Below are positions 14,930 through 25,956 of a stretch of 64,000 nucleotides of DNA, one piece after another. Location: assembly GCF_015999265.1 (NCBI RefSeq), contig NZ_JAEAGR010000001.1, positions 186,001-250,000 of the forward strand, read 5' to 3'. The notes under the pieces are model-generated. The model was not told the origin of the DNA. It ran no database searches and saw only the letters and a list, made by a program, of their open reading frames with translations. The number at the start of each line of letters is the position of its first letter. Positions within the stretch are counted from its first letter, which is position 1. The DNA comes from Mobilitalea sibirica (GTDB taxonomy: Bacteria; Bacillota; Clostridia; Lachnospirales; Lachnospiraceae). The position numbers were made by a program, and so were the translations under genes.

Positions 14930-17305
14930 ATGATTAACGTTGTAAAAAGAGATGGTCAGGTCGCTGAATTTACCTTAAAAAAAATTAGTGACGCTGTAAC
15001 CAAGGCGTTCAAAGCCACGGAGAAATTTTATACGGAAGAAATTATCAGTTTATTATCACTTCGCGTAACATCGGATTTTCAGAAGAAGATTAAGGATGAT
15101 CAAATACACGTAGAGGACATCCAAGATAGTGTGGAAAATGTATTGGAGCAAACCGGATATACGGATGTTGCAAAGGCATATATCCTATATCGTAAAAATA
15201 GAGAAAAAATTCGTAATATGAAATCTACGATCCTTGATTATAAGGATATCGTTAACAACTATGTGAATGAAGAGGATTGGAGAGTGAAGGAAAACTCTAC
15301 AGTAACTTATTCCGTAGGTGGTCTTATCTTACATAATTCAGGTGCAATTACGGCTAATTACTGGTTATCAGAAATCTATGATGAAGAGATTGCAAATGCA
15401 CACAGAAGTGCAGATATTCATCTGCATGATTTATCCATGTTAACCGGATATTGTGCCGGTTGGTCATTAAAACAGTTAATTAAAGAAGGTCTTGGCGGAA
15501 TCCCCGGAAAGATTACCTCCTCACCGGCAAGCCATCTATCAACCCTTTGCAACCAGATGGTAAACTTCCTTGGTATTATGCAGAATGAATGGGCAGGAGC
15601 ACAAGCATTTTCCTCCTTTGATACCTATCTGGCTCCGTTTGTGAAAATAGATAATTTAACCTATAAAGAAGTAAAACAATGTATCCAATCCTTTGTATAT
15701 GGTGTTAACACTCCCAGCCGTTGGGGTACCCAGGCACCGTTTTCTAACATTACGCTTGACTGGACCGTACCAAACGATTTGGCAGAATTGCCTTGTATCG
15801 TAGGCGGTAAGGAAGTGGATTTTAAATATAAGGATTGTAAAAAAGAGATGGATATGGTCAATAAGGCTTTCATTGAGATTATGATCGAGGGCGATGCCAA
15901 CGGAAGAGGGTTCCAATATCCGATTCCCACGTATTCCATCACCAGGGACTTTGATTGGTCAGATACGGAGAATAACCGTTTGTTATTCGAAATGACAGCA
16001 AAATACGGTACACCTTACTTCTCCAATTACATAAATAGCGATATGGAACCCAGCGATGTACGTTCCATGTGTTGCAGACTTCGTCTGGATCTTCGTGAAC
16101 TTCGAAAGAAAACCGGTGGTTTCTTCGGTTCCGGTGAGAGTACAGGATCGGTTGGTGTTGTTACGATCAATATGCCAAGAATTGCTTATATGGCAGCCAA
16201 TGAAGAAGAATTCTTTAACCGTCTTGACAGAATGATGGATATCTGCGCTCGTTCCTTAAAGGTTAAGAGAGGCGTTATTACAAAACTCTTGAACGAAGGT
16301 CTGTATCCTTATACGAAGAGATATCTTGGTTCCTTTGACAATCATTTCTCTACCATTGGGCTGGTGGGAATGAATGAAGTGGGTCTGAATGCAAAATGGC
16401 TTGGCCAAGACATGACCCATGAGAAGACAAAGAACTTTGCCATAAAGACATTGAATCATATGAGAGAGCGTCTGTCCGATTATCAGGAGAAATACGGTGA
16501 TCTCTATAACTTAGAGGCATCTCCGGCAGAATCCACTTCATTCCGCCTTGCGAAGTTTGACAGAAAGAGATTCCCGGATATTAAGACTGCCGGTAAAGAG
16601 GGAGATACCCCTTATTATACCAACAGTTCCCATCTGCCCGTAGGCTATACAGAGGATATCTTCGAGGCTTTGGATATTCAGGATGAATTACAGACTCTCT
16701 ATACCTCAGGAACCGTATTCCATGCCTTCTTAGGAGAGAAATTACCGGATTGGGAAGCAGCTGCGAAGCTGGTAAGAACCATTGCAGAGAATTATAAGCT
16801 GCCTTACTATACTATGTCACCTACTTATTCCGTATGTAAGACCCATGGTTATCTGGAAGGAGAGAAATTTACCTGTCCTCATTGCGGAGAAAAGGCTGAG
16901 GTTTACAGCCGTATCACCGGTTATTATCGTCCGGTGCAAAACTGGAATGACGGTAAGTCTCAGGAATATAAAAACAGAAGACTTTATGAACCGGAGAATT
17001 CAAGAGAAATGCCGGTTGGAGTAGCAGAACGCTTCAACGGATTTGATCTGGAACAAGAAAGTATGATGGGTGACGGCTTATATCTGTTTACGACTAAGAC
17101 CTGTCCGAATTGCCATCTGGCGAAACAGGCACTTAAGGATTTCTCTTTCACAGTTGTCGATGCGGAAGAGAATGCGGACCTTGCGAAAGAATATAGTATT
17201 ATGCAGGCTCCTACCTTAGTCGTAATTAAGGACGGCGTAGCAAAGAAATATGTCAATGCTTCTAATATCAAGAAATATATTGAGGACCAGTTGGTTTGCT
17301 TATAA
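14930..17305 (+). CDS. nrdD: Anaerobic (class III) ribonucleoside-triphosphate reductase with C-terminal redoxin domain
   Basis: A 791-aa glycyl-radical enzyme reducing NTPs to dNTPs without oxygen. The N-terminal ATP-cone (residues 1-90, VVKRDGQVAEFTLKKI) senses ATP/dATP. The catalytic barrel follows, then a zinc site (CKTHGYL with CPHCG) and the glycyl-radical segment SRITGYYRPVQNWNDGK with the predicted radical Gly664. Residues about 705-791 are a fused glutaredoxin/thioredoxin-like domain with the active site CPNC (725-728), placing it with redoxin-dependent rather than formate-dependent class III enzymes. GGAAGGGAG precedes the ATG. The activase NrdG is not in the window. thyA and DHFR follow, making a DNA-precursor group. 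Confidence 0.95.
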   Translation: MINVVKRDGQVAEFTLKKISDAVTKAFKATEKFYTEEIISLLSLRVTSDFQKKIKDDQIHVEDIQDSVENVLEQTGYTDVAKAYILYRKNREKIRNMKSTILDYKDIVNNYVNEEDWRVKENSTVTYSVGGLILHNSGAITANYWLSEIYDEEIANAHRSADIHLHDLSMLTGYCAGWSLKQLIKEGLGGIPGKITSSPASHLSTLCNQMVNFLGIMQNEWAGAQAFSSFDTYLAPFVKIDNLTYKEVKQCIQSFVYGVNTPSRWGTQAPFSNITLDWTVPNDLAELPCIVGGKEVDFKYKDCKKEMDMVNKAFIEIMIEGDANGRGFQYPIPTYSITRDFDWSDTENNRLLFEMTAKYGTPYFSNYINSDMEPSDVRSMCCRLRLDLRELRKKTGGFFGSGESTGSVGVVTINMPRIAYMAANEEEFFNRLDRMMDICARSLKVKRGVITKLLNEGLYPYTKRYLGSFDNHFSTIGLVGMNEVGLNAKWLGQDMTHEKTKNFAIKTLNHMRERLSDYQEKYGDLYNLEASPAESTSFRLAKFDRKRFPDIKTAGKEGDTPYYTNSSHLPVGYTEDIFEALDIQDELQTLYTSGTVFHAFLGEKLPDWEAAAKLVRTIAENYKLPYYTMSPTYSVCKTHGYLEGEKFTCPHCGEKAEVYSRITGYYRPVQNWNDGKSQEYKNRRLYEPENSREMPVGVAERFNGFDLEQESMMGDGLYLFTTKTCPNCHLAKQALKDFSFTVVDAEENADLAKEYSIMQAPTLVVIKDGVAKKYVNASNIKKYIEDQLVCL

Positions 17306-17406
17306 ACAAATGACATTAATTAATAGAAAAAGGTACATAGATAAAGGTTTGGTACGGCAATAGCAGTATGCCGAAAAACTTAATAAGGCTTTCCCAAAAG
17401 TATATA

Positions 17407-17448
17407 GTTGCATGCAGGTATCGAATAAATTCGGTATTTGCATGCAAC
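17407..17448 (+). repeat. Strong hairpin between nrdD and thyA
   Basis: GTTGCATGCA (17407-17416) and TGCATGCAAC (17439-17448) are perfect arms, extended inward by TATCGAA/TTCGGTA pairing around a TAAA loop. No T-run follows, so it may be a factor-assisted terminator or mRNA 3'-end stabiliser for nrdD. Confidence 0.6.
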
Positions 17449-17508
17449 AATTATGTTAGATAATAAAGTTTTTGATACAATACAAAGTATTAAGGGCTAC
17501 ATTTTTCC

Positions 17509-17537
17509 TTGCTTACTCTGTCTGTGTGAGGTACAAT
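17509..17537 (+). promoter_or_regulatory. Promoter of thyA with a structured leader
   Basis: TTGCTT (17509-17514), a 17-base spacer and TACAAT (17532-17537). The resulting leader of about 155 bases contains a hairpin at 17576-17625 (CAGATA with TATCTG, continuing with GGGTA/TACCT and GCA/TGC pairing), with a short loop. No known riboswitch class was recognised. Confidence 0.5.
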
Positions 17538-17700
17538 ATTGAAAGAAAGTAACCTGATTTTTGCTTATATAGTGACAGATAATAGGGTATGCAAGGAATG
17601 AAACTTGTGTGCTACCTTATATCTGGTTCCAAGGTATATAAGCTATCGTACAAAATATAGATCTGATAAACGTCAAAAATAACCGGGGAGGAAATGATGT

Positions 17701-18549
17701 ATGAGCTTAGCAGATAATATTTTTATTTCTATGTGTAAGGATATTCTCGATAACGGAACGAGTACCGAGGGTGAAAAGGTCAGACCGAAATGGGAGGATG
17801 GGACCTTCGCCTATACAATAAAAAAATTCGGAGTTGTAAACCGTTATGATTTATCTAAGGAATTCCCGGCGTTAACACTCAGAAGAACGGCAATAAAAAG
17901 CTGTATCGATGAGATACTTTGGATCTGGCAGAAGAAATCCAATAATATAAATGATCTGAACAGCCATATCTGGGACAGTTGGGCGGATGAGGACGGCTCG
18001 ATCGGTAAGGCTTATGGCTACCAGTTGGCTGTAAAACATCAATATAAAGAAGGAATGATGGATCAGGTTGAACGGGTAATTTATGACCTAAAGAATAACC
18101 CCTACAGCAGAAGAATTATGACAAATCTCTATGTACATCAGGATCTTCATGAGATGAATTTATATCCCTGTGCTTATAGTATGACCTTTAATGTTACGAA
18201 AAAATCGGACAGCGAAAAGCTGGTGTTAAATGGGATACTTAACCAACGCTCCAATGATATCCTGGCGGCGAATAACTGGAATGTATGCCAGTATTCCGTC
18301 CTTTTGCATATGCTGGCACAGGTTTGTGGCTATGAAGTGGGAGAGCTGGTGCATGTGATTGCGGATGCCCATATCTATGACAGACATATCCCGGTCATTA
18401 AGGAACTGATTGAGAGACCGACATTTGAAGCACCAACCTTCTGGATGAATCCGGATGTTAAGGATTTCTATCAGTTTAAGGTTGAGGATTTTGAATTAAG
18501 AAATTATCAGCATGGACCTAAGGTGGAAAATATCCCGGTTGCTGTATAG
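17701..18549 (+). CDS. thyA: Thymidylate synthase (ThyA type)
   Basis: A 282-aa folate-dependent thymidylate synthase converting dUMP to dTMP. The catalytic Cys is in LYPCAYSMTF; the usual family sequence is close to PPCH, so the residue after Cys differs (Ala for His). The dUMP-binding QRSNDILAANNWNVCQYS block and the HIYDRHIP motif near the C-terminus are present. GGGGAGG precedes the ATG. DHFR follows within 250 bases, as expected because ThyA makes dihydrofolate that DHFR must recycle. Confidence 0.9.
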   Translation: MSLADNIFISMCKDILDNGTSTEGEKVRPKWEDGTFAYTIKKFGVVNRYDLSKEFPALTLRRTAIKSCIDEILWIWQKKSNNINDLNSHIWDSWADEDGSIGKAYGYQLAVKHQYKEGMMDQVERVIYDLKNNPYSRRIMTNLYVHQDLHEMNLYPCAYSMTFNVTKKSDSEKLVLNGILNQRSNDILAANNWNVCQYSVLLHMLAQVCGYEVGELVHVIADAHIYDRHIPVIKELIERPTFEAPTFWMNPDVKDFYQFKVEDFELRNYQHGPKVENIPVAV

Positions 18550-18796
18550 TCTTATTATGAGTCTATATTGTGCGTTTTCAAATCATATGAAGGTATAACG
18601 GAGTTTTATACAATATAGATGTAATTAGTAATTTTGTTGCTAGACATATGAATTTGTAAGAACTATTTATTATATACAATTCCTAAACAAGAATAGTGAT
18701 AAAATAGGATTTGCATTCAATATAATATAATATAATAAATGAATACATTTGCGGACTAGGATTACGGGTCCTTATTGGTAGAAAGGTGGAATATAA

Positions 18797-19288
18797 ATGA
18801 ATCTTATTGTAGCCGTGGATAACAACTGGGCTATCGGGTATCAGAATCGGCTCCTAGTGAGGATTCCCGCAGACCAAAGATTTTTTAGAGATGAAACAAT
18901 ACATAAAGCTGTCATCATGGGTAGAAAGACCTTGGAGAGCTTTCCGGGAGGACAGCCCCTCAAAGAGCGTCTGAATGTAGTGATTACTTCAAACCCAACC
19001 TATAAAGTAAAGGATGCACTTATAGTTAAGAATATCGAGGAAGCTTTAGAGGCGGTCAAGGGTTATGCATCTGAGGATATCTATATCATCGGTGGTGCCA
19101 CAATCTATAAGCAAATGTTAGATTTATGCGATGTGGCCCATGTGACTAAAATTGACTATGCATATGAGGCAGATACCTATTTCCCGAATTTAGATGAGAG
19201 ACCGGATTGGATTCTAACGGGAGAATCAGATGAACAAACCTATTATGATTTAACCTATACCTTCTGTAAATATGAAAAAAAGAAGTAA
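18797..19288 (+). CDS. folA: Dihydrofolate reductase
   Basis: A 163-aa enzyme reducing dihydrofolate to tetrahydrofolate with NADPH. Typical elements are MNLIVAVDNNWAIGYQNRLL at the N-terminus (with the conserved Trp and the Met20-type loop), VIMGRKTLESFPGGQPL, VVITSN and the IIGGATIYKQML nucleotide-binding segment. AAAGGTGG precedes the start. It sits downstream of thyA in the same direction, forming the thymidylate cycle. Length and motifs are normal. Confidence 0.95.
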   Translation: MNLIVAVDNNWAIGYQNRLLVRIPADQRFFRDETIHKAVIMGRKTLESFPGGQPLKERLNVVITSNPTYKVKDALIVKNIEEALEAVKGYASEDIYIIGGATIYKQMLDLCDVAHVTKIDYAYEADTYFPNLDERPDWILTGESDEQTYYDLTYTFCKYEKKK

Positions 19289-19480
19289 ACAGTTAGGTTT
19301 AAAATAGGAATTAATATAATTTAATAGGAAAAATACGTTAAAAACACTTGAAAAAATCCTATAGTAATACTACTATATAAAATATATAATTTTTAGGAAA
19401 CAATCATAGGATACAAGTCAGCTATAACGCAAAAAGATGGAATGTTTGCCGATGCTGATAGAAAAGGAAGGATGATAAGA

Positions 19481-20548
19481 ATGCTCGATATCAAAGTTGA
19501 AATGACGAAAACCCCGAAGGAGCTGCCCAGTGCAGATAATCCCTTAAAATTTGGTACCATTTTTACGGACCATATGTTTATTATGAACTATGAAGAGGGA
19601 AAGGGTTGGATTAATCCCCGAGTCGTTCCTTATCAACCGATTTCATTAGAGCCTTCCGCTATGGTATTTCATTATGGGCAGGAGATGTTCGAGGGCTTAA
19701 AAGCTTATAAGACAGAGGATGGAAGAACCTTGTTGTTCCGTCCGAATAAAAATGCGGAAAGAACCAACAGAACCAATCGAAGAATCTGTATTCCGGAGAT
19801 TCCGATTGAGGACTTTGTACAAGCAGTAAAAACAGTTGTTAAGATTGATGAAGCATGGATACCCACAAAGCCGGGAACCTCTTTGTATATCAGACCGTTT
19901 ATCATAGCTACGGATCCGTTCCTTGGAGTAAGGCCATCCCACAGTTATATGTTCATGATTATCCTTTCACCGGTAGGACCTTATTATCCGGAAGGACTTA
20001 ATCCGGTTAAGATCTGGATTGAGGATGAGTATGTCAGGGCGGTAAAAGGTGGTATCGGAGAAGCAAAAACCGGAGGTAATTATGTGGCTTCTTTAAGATC
20101 ACAGGTTAAAGCCCATGACGAGGGTTATTCTCAGGTAATGTGGTTGGATGGTGTTGACAGAAAATACATCGAAGAGGTCGGTGCAATGAACATCTTCTTT
20201 AAGATTAACGGCACATTAATTACACCTTTGTTAACAGGAAGTATTCTTCCCGGTGTTACCAGAGATTCTGTTATCCAAGTATGTAAAGAGTGGGGATTAG
20301 CGGTTGAAGAACGCCGAATCTCCATTGATGAGATATATGAAGCCTATCAAAACGGCACCCTGGAAGAGGTATTTGGAACCGGTACGGCTGCAGTCATCTC
20401 TCCGGTAGGCGGTCTTCGTTGGGGCGATCAGATTATGCAGGTACAGGATGGTGGTATCGGTCCGGTAAGCCAGAAACTTTACGATACACTCACAGGAATA
20501 CAGCTAGGTAGAATAGAAGATACTCATAATTGGACGGTAGAGGTATAG
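19481..20548 (+). CDS. ilvE: Branched-chain amino acid aminotransferase
   Basis: A 355-aa fold-type IV PLP aminotransferase that makes Val, Leu and Ile from their keto acids. FHYGQEMFEGLKAY near residue 65, the GEAKTGGNYVAS segment (with the probable PLP lysine) and the LPGVTRDSV and FGTGTAAVISPVG phosphate-binding region identify the eukaryote-like class II BCAT. The start at 19481 (MLDIKVEMTKTPKEL) follows GGAAGG; two in-frame ATGs upstream are less well placed. No T-box was found in the leader. Confidence 0.93.
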   Translation: MLDIKVEMTKTPKELPSADNPLKFGTIFTDHMFIMNYEEGKGWINPRVVPYQPISLEPSAMVFHYGQEMFEGLKAYKTEDGRTLLFRPNKNAERTNRTNRRICIPEIPIEDFVQAVKTVVKIDEAWIPTKPGTSLYIRPFIIATDPFLGVRPSHSYMFMIILSPVGPYYPEGLNPVKIWIEDEYVRAVKGGIGEAKTGGNYVASLRSQVKAHDEGYSQVMWLDGVDRKYIEEVGAMNIFFKINGTLITPLLTGSILPGVTRDSVIQVCKEWGLAVEERRISIDEIYEAYQNGTLEEVFGTGTAAVISPVGGLRWGDQIMQVQDGGIGPVSQKLYDTLTGIQLGRIEDTHNWTVEV

Positions 20549-20655
20549 TACAGCACGAGTAACTTCTAAACAGGCCATTCCATCATGATCACTTCGATCA
20601 GAGTAACAGAGGAGTTAGTAGGCCGTGAAAATAATAGAAAGGCACAGGTGTTAGA

Positions 20656-21153
20656 ATGAATCAACTTTATGCAGAAGCGGGTGTTAAAAGAAAGGATACG
20701 ACGGCAACGTTGGCACTTCGTTTTCTTATGTTTGTCGGGATTATCATAGGCTTTATTGCTATGTTTTTAGGACAAATTTTTAGTATTGTGGGAATTGCTA
20801 TGGTGGTGGTATTATTTTATCTGCTACCCAGGCTGAATGTAGAATATGAATATGTTTTTGTTGACGGACAATTGGATTTTGACAAGATTATGGGTAAGGC
20901 GAAGAGAAAGCAGATCTTGCGAATTGATTTTGAGCAGGTGGAAATCATGGCTCCGATTAATTCTCATGCCTTAGATTCCTACAATCATGTTCAGATGGAT
21001 AAGAAGGATTTCTCCTCCGGCACCAAGGAAAGTAAACCCTATGTTATTATTGCAAATGTCGATAACAAGAAATACAGAATTTTGTTTGAGCCCAGTGAAA
21101 AAATGATTGGTATGATCAAACAAAAGAGTCCGAGAAAATTATCACCGTATTAA
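20656..21153 (+). CDS. Membrane protein of unknown function (DUF6106-like)
   Basis: A 165-aa protein with two adjacent membrane helices (about residues 20-60, FLMFVGIIIGFIAMFLGQI and IVGIAMVVVLFYLLP), followed by a cytoplasmic domain rich in beta-type segments (YEYVFVDGQLDFDKIMGKAKR, PYVIIANVDNKKYRILFEP). This layout matches small clostridial proteins I associate with DUF6106, but the family name is from memory. No enzyme motif is visible. It lies about 110 bases after ilvE and may be co-transcribed. The ribosome binding site is weak. Confidence 0.65.
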   Translation: MNQLYAEAGVKRKDTTATLALRFLMFVGIIIGFIAMFLGQIFSIVGIAMVVVLFYLLPRLNVEYEYVFVDGQLDFDKIMGKAKRKQILRIDFEQVEIMAPINSHALDSYNHVQMDKKDFSSGTKESKPYVIIANVDNKKYRILFEPSEKMIGMIKQKSPRKLSPY

Positions 21154-21254
21154 AAAGCAATGAAGTAGGAATCCTGTTAGATAGAAAGAGATTAAATCTA
21201 AGTTGGGTTACTAGAATAAGAAATGAAAACGAAAATTAGAAATATAAAGTTTAC

Positions 21255-21293
21255 AGACCGATATCATATAGACGCTGATATCGGTCTTTTTGT
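21255..21293 (+). terminator. Intrinsic terminator before guaB
   Basis: AGACCGATATC and GATATCGGTCT form a perfect 11-bp stem around an 11-base loop, followed by TTTTTG. Confidence 0.9.
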
Positions 21294-21460
21294 TTTAGAA
21301 AAATTTCTCCGAATTTCTTATAGAATAAAAAGCCTTCCCGGTAGGATTCACATTTGTGTCGGAAATCTTGTCGGTTTTCCCGTTTTGTATGCGCATAAAA
21401 AACAGATGATGTCGGTAGAAAAACATTGAAATGAAACAAGAGAAATTTATTTTATTGTTG

Positions 21461-21489
21461 TTGACAAGGTATGGATTATTAGATATACT
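21461..21489 (+). promoter_or_regulatory. Strong promoter of guaB
   Basis: Perfect TTGACA (21461-21466), a 17-base spacer and TATACT (21484-21489), about 140 bases before the start codon. No purine riboswitch elements were recognised in the AT-rich leader. Confidence 0.75.
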
Positions 21490-21610
21490 TGTAAAAATAT
21501 TTTAATCATAAATAAATTACCAATAAAAATATTTATAACAACAACCAAAATCAACATGGATATGTTGAAATGAAAAAGTAACTTATATAACTATAAACTA
21601 CATCTATTAA

Positions 21611-23089
<1,479 letters not shown>

Positions 23090-23142
23090 AAGCAAGATTT
23101 CATAACTTAGTAGGTACCCTATTCGAGCTAATATAAATATAT

Positions 23143-23185
23143 ACGGGCAGGAAAACTGTATAAAACAGATTTTCTTGCCCGTTTT
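23143..23185 (+). terminator. Intrinsic terminator of guaB
   Basis: ACGGGCAGGAAAA and TTTTCTTGCCCGT form a 13-bp stem with one G-T pair around 14 bases, followed by TTTTC. Confidence 0.85.
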
Positions 23186-23394
23186 CACTTTCATATGCGC
23201 GAAGACAAAGGCAGGTAAAGAATAAGATACAGATAGTTCAGATAGTGAAGAGATTGACAATACCATGGATAATTTATACAATGAGTAAAGATTATCTAAT
23301 TTATTTAGTATTTGCATCAGGAAATTAGAATTATTTTTGTTTAGTATGGAACGAATGAGTCAGAGAAATATACACATGATTGAAGGGTGATATT

Positions 23395-24108
23395 GTGAGT
23401 AAGATACTATCGAAGGAAGAGTGGCTTCGAAGGCAGAGGCTTAAAAATAAAATTATGGTTATATTGGTAATCACCTTGATGATAGCAATTTTTACCGTAT
23501 CGGCACTCGTAATCGGTAAATTATTAATATCGTTGTTTAATAACACCGGACATAAAACAGAAGCGGTCACCGTTACCTTATCCAATGGAACCGTTGTATC
23601 AAAGCAGTATCTGACACCAAACCGGTACTCCAGACCTCAGACGAAACTTAAGAAGGTTAACGGTATCGTAATTCATTATACGGCAAACCCGGGAACTTCT
23701 GCGAGTGCAAATCGCAATTATTTTGAAGGCTTGGCAAGAAAAAAAACGACATCTGCCAGTAGTCATTATATCATTGGACTAGAGGGTGAAATCATACAAT
23801 GCATTCCCCTAACAGAGATTGCCTATGCATCCAATGAACGAAATAAGGATACCATCTCCATAGAGTGCTGTCATCCGGACGAGACCGGCAGGTTTAATGA
23901 AGAAACCTATAAATCTCTGGTTGCATTGGCGGCAGTCCTATATAAGGAATTTAACCTGGGAGAAGAAGATATCATAAGGCATTATGATGTATCAGGGAAG
24001 CTCTGTCCGCTCTATTATGTGGAAAATGAAACTGAGTGGGAGAAGCTTAAGAAAGACATAATGGATGAAATTATAAAGATGAATGAAGATAAGCAAAATA
24101 ATATATAA
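23395..24108 (+). CDS. Membrane-anchored N-acetylmuramoyl-L-alanine amidase (Amidase_2)
   Basis: A 237-aa cell-wall hydrolase of the Amidase_2/PGRP fold. A basic cytoplasmic N-terminus and one membrane helix (about residues 20-45) anchor it. The outer domain has IVIHYTANPGTSA (zinc His), SSHYIIGLEGEIIQCIP, SIECCHPDETGRF and IIRHYDVSGKLCP with the second zinc His and the Cys/Asp ligand position. The GTG start at 23395 is chosen because GAAGGGTGA lies just upstream; a TTG at 23380 is an in-frame alternative. A lipoprotein follows 15 bases later. Confidence 0.85.
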   Translation: MSKILSKEEWLRRQRLKNKIMVILVITLMIAIFTVSALVIGKLLISLFNNTGHKTEAVTVTLSNGTVVSKQYLTPNRYSRPQTKLKKVNGIVIHYTANPGTSASANRNYFEGLARKKTTSASSHYIIGLEGEIIQCIPLTEIAYASNERNKDTISIECCHPDETGRFNEETYKSLVALAAVLYKEFNLGEEDIIRHYDVSGKLCPLYYVENETEWEKLKKDIMDEIIKMNEDKQNNI

Positions 24109-24123
24109 AATATGAGGTGAGCG

Positions 24124-25791
24124 ATGAAAAGATTACTATTAGTATTATGTATAGCAGTAATATTTGCCGGATGTAAAGCCAATGAAAAAGAAGCAGATCA
24201 AACGGCTAAAAATGTATATTCAGAAGCAGAACAGGAGAAGACAGAGAATGATAGTACTTCTAATGCCACTCAGGATTTAGAGAGCTTTGATACCGTTTAT
24301 AAAACTGAAGGGTTACTGGGAGCCATTGATTACTTTAATCGGCAGTATGATGTGTTTAATGAAGATCAGCGACTGAGTTATGCTAAGTTAATTGTCGAAG
24401 AAGTAATTCGTCGCTCTAACGAATATGAAGTACTGAATAATGCAATTTTACCTATGGATAGCGTTGCTCCACCGTTGTATGAGAATGTCAATTATCTGTA
24501 TGAGGGTATCTACACCAAGGAAGAGAATATCATATATATTAACATGCTTCCGAATACTTCTAATTATGACATATTTGAGAGGCTATCAGAGGATGATGTC
24601 TTTGGATTATATAAGGCGTATTGGATCTCAGATGGTAATATAGAGGATTTTGGTTTTAAGGTGGCAGTTGAACCGGATACCTATCAGAAAATGAAAAGAG
24701 CTTTGGAACTGGTATATGAACTCAGATATGAAACAGAATATTATGATGACAATGATCAACCGGTTCAGGGGTTAAATAACTTTTCAAAATTAACGGATGA
24801 TATCAAGGTAGGAGATACAGGGCTAAAATCAGAAGCCAAATATCCTTTGGTATATGTAGAAAAGAATGATTTATTACAGGTTCTTAAGGAAGAGTCTAAG
24901 ACGGAGGCTTATCTACCAGTACAGATGGATTTTGTCAGCAGACCCTTTCAATCTGGCGAGAATCAAGAGGTCCAATCGGATCCTATGCCTTTAGACGATT
25001 CTTCTGATGAAAGTCCTCTGCTGGCATCCTATGATTCTAAGAATGGTACAACCTTTTATAAATATAAGTCCAATGTACCTGTATTATTTGATTTAGATGA
25101 AGATGGAGTTAAAGAAACTATTACATATAATACAACGAAGGGGCTCATCTCAGTGGAGGGATATGATCCCATTGAAGTTGATGTAATGTTTGCAGAAACG
25201 GAGTATTTTGTTATTCTTCGGTTTTCGGATACTTATGATAGTAAATTAAATCTGATCGGTATCATTGATTTTGGACCCAGTGACGATTATACCACGAGCT
25301 TTTACGGAATCGTACAGACTCCGGATATGAACTACGGATATTATAGTCTTGGTACGATTCCCGGGATGATAACACCGCAACAGGAATATGATGAGACCAA
25401 GATGTTTGATTTTAATTTTAAAGCGGTTTACCTTGATCATATAGGAATTAATGCTCCGGTAAGACTGGATATCATAGCCAGGTATCATACTTGGTTTGGA
25501 AGGAACACCTTTACTTATTCACCGGCGAATGTGTCCCTGGTGGACCATGGAATAATAGGTTTAGAACACTATGTTACTTCCTCTAAGTTAAGTGTGATAA
25601 GGGATATGATTGCATACAGATCCAATGATTTGGTTTCAGATACAGTTGTCCTAAGAGCAGGAAGTGAAGTGGAGATGGTAGCTACCGATAATAAGGAATG
25701 GATTCAGGTTCGGGTAAATGGCAGCCTTGGATGGGTTCATGCAGAGGATGTAAATGAGGATCATTTTACAGGTTTTACAGCTTATGACTAA
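24124..25791 (+). CDS. Lipoprotein with C-terminal SH3-like domain
   Basis: A 555-aa surface lipoprotein. MKRLLLVLCIAVIFAGC is a short signal peptide with lipobox FAGC. A low-complexity acidic linker rich in Glu, Asp, Ser and Thr follows. The middle region (about residues 300-500) has an FDLDEDGVKETITY segment resembling calcium- or repeat-type domains. The last 60 residues (VVLRAGSEVEMVATDNKEWIQVRVNGSLGWVHAEDV) are a bacterial SH3 domain that usually binds peptidoglycan. GAGGTGA precedes the ATG. Its position directly after the amidase suggests a shared role in wall turnover. Confidence 0.8.
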   Translation: MKRLLLVLCIAVIFAGCKANEKEADQTAKNVYSEAEQEKTENDSTSNATQDLESFDTVYKTEGLLGAIDYFNRQYDVFNEDQRLSYAKLIVEEVIRRSNEYEVLNNAILPMDSVAPPLYENVNYLYEGIYTKEENIIYINMLPNTSNYDIFERLSEDDVFGLYKAYWISDGNIEDFGFKVAVEPDTYQKMKRALELVYELRYETEYYDDNDQPVQGLNNFSKLTDDIKVGDTGLKSEAKYPLVYVEKNDLLQVLKEESKTEAYLPVQMDFVSRPFQSGENQEVQSDPMPLDDSSDESPLLASYDSKNGTTFYKYKSNVPVLFDLDEDGVKETITYNTTKGLISVEGYDPIEVDVMFAETEYFVILRFSDTYDSKLNLIGIIDFGPSDDYTTSFYGIVQTPDMNYGYYSLGTIPGMITPQQEYDETKMFDFNFKAVYLDHIGINAPVRLDIIARYHTWFGRNTFTYSPANVSLVDHGIIGLEHYVTSSKLSVIRDMIAYRSNDLVSDTVVLRAGSEVEMVATDNKEWIQVRVNGSLGWVHAEDVNEDHFTGFTAYD

Positions 25792-25830
25792 GACATAAGT
25801 AATAACTATAAAATATAAAGATAAAAAATG

Positions 25831-25876
25831 AAAGGCTCCCTTAATGAATGGTTCAGGAAGGGAGCCTTTTATTTTT
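25831..25876 (+). terminator. Intrinsic terminator of the amidase-lipoprotein operon
   Basis: AAAGGCTCCCTT and AAGGGAGCCTTT form a perfect 12-bp stem, followed by TATTTTT. Confidence 0.9.
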
Positions 25877-25956
25877 ATGTAAGTGAAGCGACTTACGGTT
25901 CACTTGTTTGTGTAAAAACGCATGTAAGGAATGCATTTAATATATTGATTATAACT

